Shown: piece after piece, positions 62,107 through 64,000 of the stretch
How the letters are laid out: every line of letters begins with the position of its first letter
Numbering within the stretch: the first letter of the stretch is position 1
NCBI RefSeq assembly: GCF_040786275.1
Contig: NZ_JBFMVT010000001.1
Span: forward strand, 1 to 64,000
Length of the DNA stretch: 64,000 nucleotides
Direction: 5' to 3'
DNA from: Buttiauxella gaviniae
Lineage (GTDB): Bacteria; Pseudomonadota; Gammaproteobacteria; Enterobacterales; Enterobacteriaceae
Made by a program: the position numbers and the translations under genes
Notes under the pieces: generated by a model
What the model was told of the DNA's origin: nothing
Seen by the model: the letters and a program-made list of their open reading frames with translations, nothing else
The model's database searches: none

Positions 62107-63352
62107 AATGGGATTTTATTCCCGCGCCTCGATGAGTTCCGCGCCTGATGAACCTCCAGAAAATATACGGCTTCAATGAGCCTTTCCGTTTTACAGGTTC
62201 CTCAACAGGCCGGTGGGCCGTTAGTATCATCAATATCAGTATTCGCAAAACCAGATCAGTGATTCTTTAAACCGGTGTATTTCTGCCGTTATGCTACATA
62301 AGTTTGCTGTCGTGCCGTTAGGGCCCAGGCTATTCTGGCCAGCTTGTTTGCCAGAGCACAAGTGACGACAAAGTTGCTTTTCCGGCACAGTAAATCCCTG
62401 ACCCAATCGGCCAATTTGCCGGACTGGTGTTCCAGTTTTTGTATGAATACCCTGGCACATTGAACCAACAAAGTTCGGATCTTTTTGTTACCTCGCTTAC
62501 TAATTCCCAGCAATGTCGTCCGACCTCCCGTGCTGTACTGTCGAGGCACTAGCCCTGTTGCCGCCGCAAAGTCACGACTGCTGGCGTACTGCTTCCCGTC
62601 GCCAATCTCAGTTGAAATAGTACTCGCTGTCAGTTTCCGACGCAGGGAATGCTCAGCAAGCGCTGTCCAATCTCATCTTCGTCCAACTTTCGTTTCAACT
62701 GGGATTCCAAATCTTTAATCTGCTCAACAAGATAGTGATAATGCTGTTGTAATTTCAGCAATAACTGGCTGAGGTAAAGAGGCAAACTATTGTCCTCAAG
62801 AATGGTACTCAGTCGGCTAATAACGGCAGCTCCTCGGGGAACGCTAATGCCAAATTCCAGCAGAAAAGCATGCATTTGATTGGTTGTTTTTACCTTATCC
62901 TGAACCAGGGACTCTCGGACACGGTGCAGAGCCCGCATTGCCTGCTGAGATTCCGTTCTAGGTTGCACAAAACGCATAGACGGACGCGATGCAGCTTCAC
63001 AAATAGCTTCGGCGTCGACAAAGTCATTTTTGTTACTTTTAACGAATGGACGGACAAATTGTGGTGATATCAGCTTTGGAAAATGCCCCAACTCTTCCAA
63101 CTTGCGTGCCATAAAGTGAGAGCCTCCGCAGGCTTCCATTGCGATGGTCGTTGCCGGGCATGTCGCCAAAAATTCGATTAACTTTGGCCGGGTAAATTTT
63201 TTACGGTAAACAGCCTTGCCGCGACGATCCTGGCAATGAATATGGAAAGAGTTTTTACCCAGATCGATACCAATGAGCGCAATGTTTTCCATGATAGTTC
63301 TCCGAATGAAAGCCTATCCTCAGCATAGTTCCGGGAAGGAGGGAGTGACCAT
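62037..63352 (-). mobile_element. IS110-family (IS1111-like) element
   Basis: ATGGTCACTCCC (62037-62048) and its perfect inverse GGGAGTGACCAT (63341-63352) are 12-bp repeats surrounding a broken IS110-type transposase. Short subterminal repeats of this size are a mark of the IS1111 subgroup. Span is 1316 bp. The exact ends are uncertain because IS1111 repeats lie inside the tips. Confidence 0.7.
62289..63292 (-). pseudogene. IS110-family transposase, frameshifted
   Basis: The N-terminal DEDD part is IALIGIDLGKNSFHIHCQDR with IAMEACGGSHFMARKL and SNKNDFVDAEAICEAA. It runs to LLSIPCVGN at about 62630 and meets a stop. The C-terminal Transposase_20 part continues in another frame: PRQYSTGGRTTLLGISKRGNKKIRTLLVQCARV. 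A single frameshift near 62630 separates them. The protein is probably inactive. Confidence 0.88.
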
Positions 63353-63485
63353 CTCATTAAATATCCTACGCTAAGCCTGTTTTTTAAGTAGGCATGGCAG
63401 GCAGCTTTGAGCGAGTGTAGTGGATCGGTAATTCAGGACACCTCGAAATCCTGTTAATGTTAAAGCAGTGAATGTGAGGTGATGC

Positions 63486-63803
63486 ATGATCAAAACTCGT
63501 CGGACTAAACTCACATTTTCCCCAGAGTTCAAACTCGAAGCTATCGAACAGGTTGTTAAATACCAGCGAGATGCACGGGAAGTTGCTCAGGCGCTCGAAC
63601 TCAACCCTGACCATTTGCGCAAATGGATACGTCTGTACAAGCAAGAGGTTCAGGGTATTGAGCCCGTCGGCAATGCCATTACCCCTGAACAGCGCGAAAT
63701 TCAGCAGCTTAAAGCGCAGATAAAGCGTCTTGAAATGGAAAAAGAAATACTAAAGCAGGCTGCCGTGCTGATGAGCGAAGCTCCCGGAAAGTTATCGCGC
63801 TAA
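63486..63803 (+). CDS. IS3-family OrfA
   Basis: 105 residues. The HTH is LTFSPEFKLEAIEQVVKYQR and REVAQALELNPDHLRKWIRLY. A leucine-zipper region follows (EIQQLKAQIKRLEMEKEILKQAAVLMSE). This is the typical OrfA of the IS3 family. It overlaps orfB. Confidence 0.92.
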   Translation: MIKTRRTKLTFSPEFKLEAIEQVVKYQRDAREVAQALELNPDHLRKWIRLYKQEVQGIEPVGNAITPEQREIQQLKAQIKRLEMEKEILKQAAVLMSEAPGKLSR

Positions 63804-64000
63804 TCACACGGCTGAAAGCAAAGTGGCCTGTGCAGATCCTTTGTCATTTATTCGGTATTCGCCGTAGTGTTTATTACGCGCAGGTGAAGCGTCCTGTTAA
63901 GGTGCAAAGAATTGCACTACGAAGTCGGGTGAGAGCATTCCATGCTCTCAGTCGTGGCGCTGCAGGGAGTCGGGCAATCAGTCAGATGTTGCGCCAGAGT
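63785..64000 (+). CDS. IS3-family OrfB, 5' part (cut by window edge)
   Basis: In the -1 frame relative to orfA: ALITRLKAKWPVQILCHLFGIRRSVYYAQ, then RALRS-type and GAAGSRAISQML, the HTH_21 part of OrfB. The catalytic DDE core lies beyond the window. It is expressed by programmed frameshifting from orfA. Confidence 0.85.

Larger units (their letters stand above)
63416..64000 (+). mobile_element. IS3-family element, left part (cut by window edge)
   Basis: The left tip is TGTAGTGGATCGGTAATTCA at 63416, followed 70 bp later by orfA and then orfB in the -1 frame. It continues beyond the window. Confidence 0.75.

Overview
This window is a segment of a large F-like conjugative plasmid, most likely from Klebsiella, Enterobacter or a close relative. 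The signs are F-type tra genes, an F-type nic site, psiBA, hok (flmA), sopABC, a RepE-type replicon, umuDC, an arsHRBC operon and many enterobacterial IS elements. No chromosomal housekeeping gene, tRNA or rRNA was seen.

Layout. (1) 1-3413, tra region start: traB (cut by the window edge), traK, traE, traL and traA on the minus strand, then a divergent tandem ribbon-helix-helix regulator in the place where F carries traJ and traY, then traM. (2) 3414-4546, oriT with an F/R1-type nic site (between 3787 and 3788) and the gene X transglycosylase. (3) 4555-24466, leading region. Apart from two genes inside the ars insertion, every gene is on the minus strand, so the incoming T-strand (the + strand here) can be its template. 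The region contains DUF932, DUF905, DUF3560 and DUF1380 proteins, a ParB-like protein, PsiA/PsiB, two methyltransferases and a set of small unknown proteins. Four copies of a structured repeat head these transcription units and look like Frpo-type single-strand promoters. A 5.67-kb arsenic element (8871-14539) splits the hok/sok locus with a clean 3-bp duplication. (4) 24725-32981, SOS and maintenance block: SRAP protein, LexA box with umuDC-like genes, a ten-copy sopC-like centromere, sopB/sopA, an iteron origin with a RepE-like initiator, a Xre/RES toxin-antitoxin pair and a tyrosine recombinase. (5) 33536-38457, AT-rich c-di-GMP module: a membrane diguanylate cyclase divergent from an EIIC-EAL fusion, plus a lipoprotein. 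(6) 38856-43992, IS-bounded redox cassette: MarR regulator, nitroreductase, F420-type NADP oxidoreductase and NmrA-like protein between IS903-like, IS6 and IS2-like remnants. (7) 44281-61229, stress island: two paralogous membrane proteins, a 1265-residue GH-GT-FAD triple fusion, two YciF and one YciE ferritin-like proteins, Mn catalase, decayed trehalose genes (treZ, treY, glgX), an SDR, a zinc alcohol dehydrogenase and a LuxR-type regulator. (8) 62037-64000, a broken IS110-family element and the start of an IS3-family element.

How it fits together: relaxosome and pilus genes lie on one side of oriT. The other side enters the recipient first and carries SOS-suppression, DNA-modification and unknown proteins suited to zygotic expression. 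Replication, partition, toxin-antitoxin and resolution functions follow, and then stress and redox cargo delivered by IS elements. All assignments come from reading the sequence and recognising families. No database search was run.
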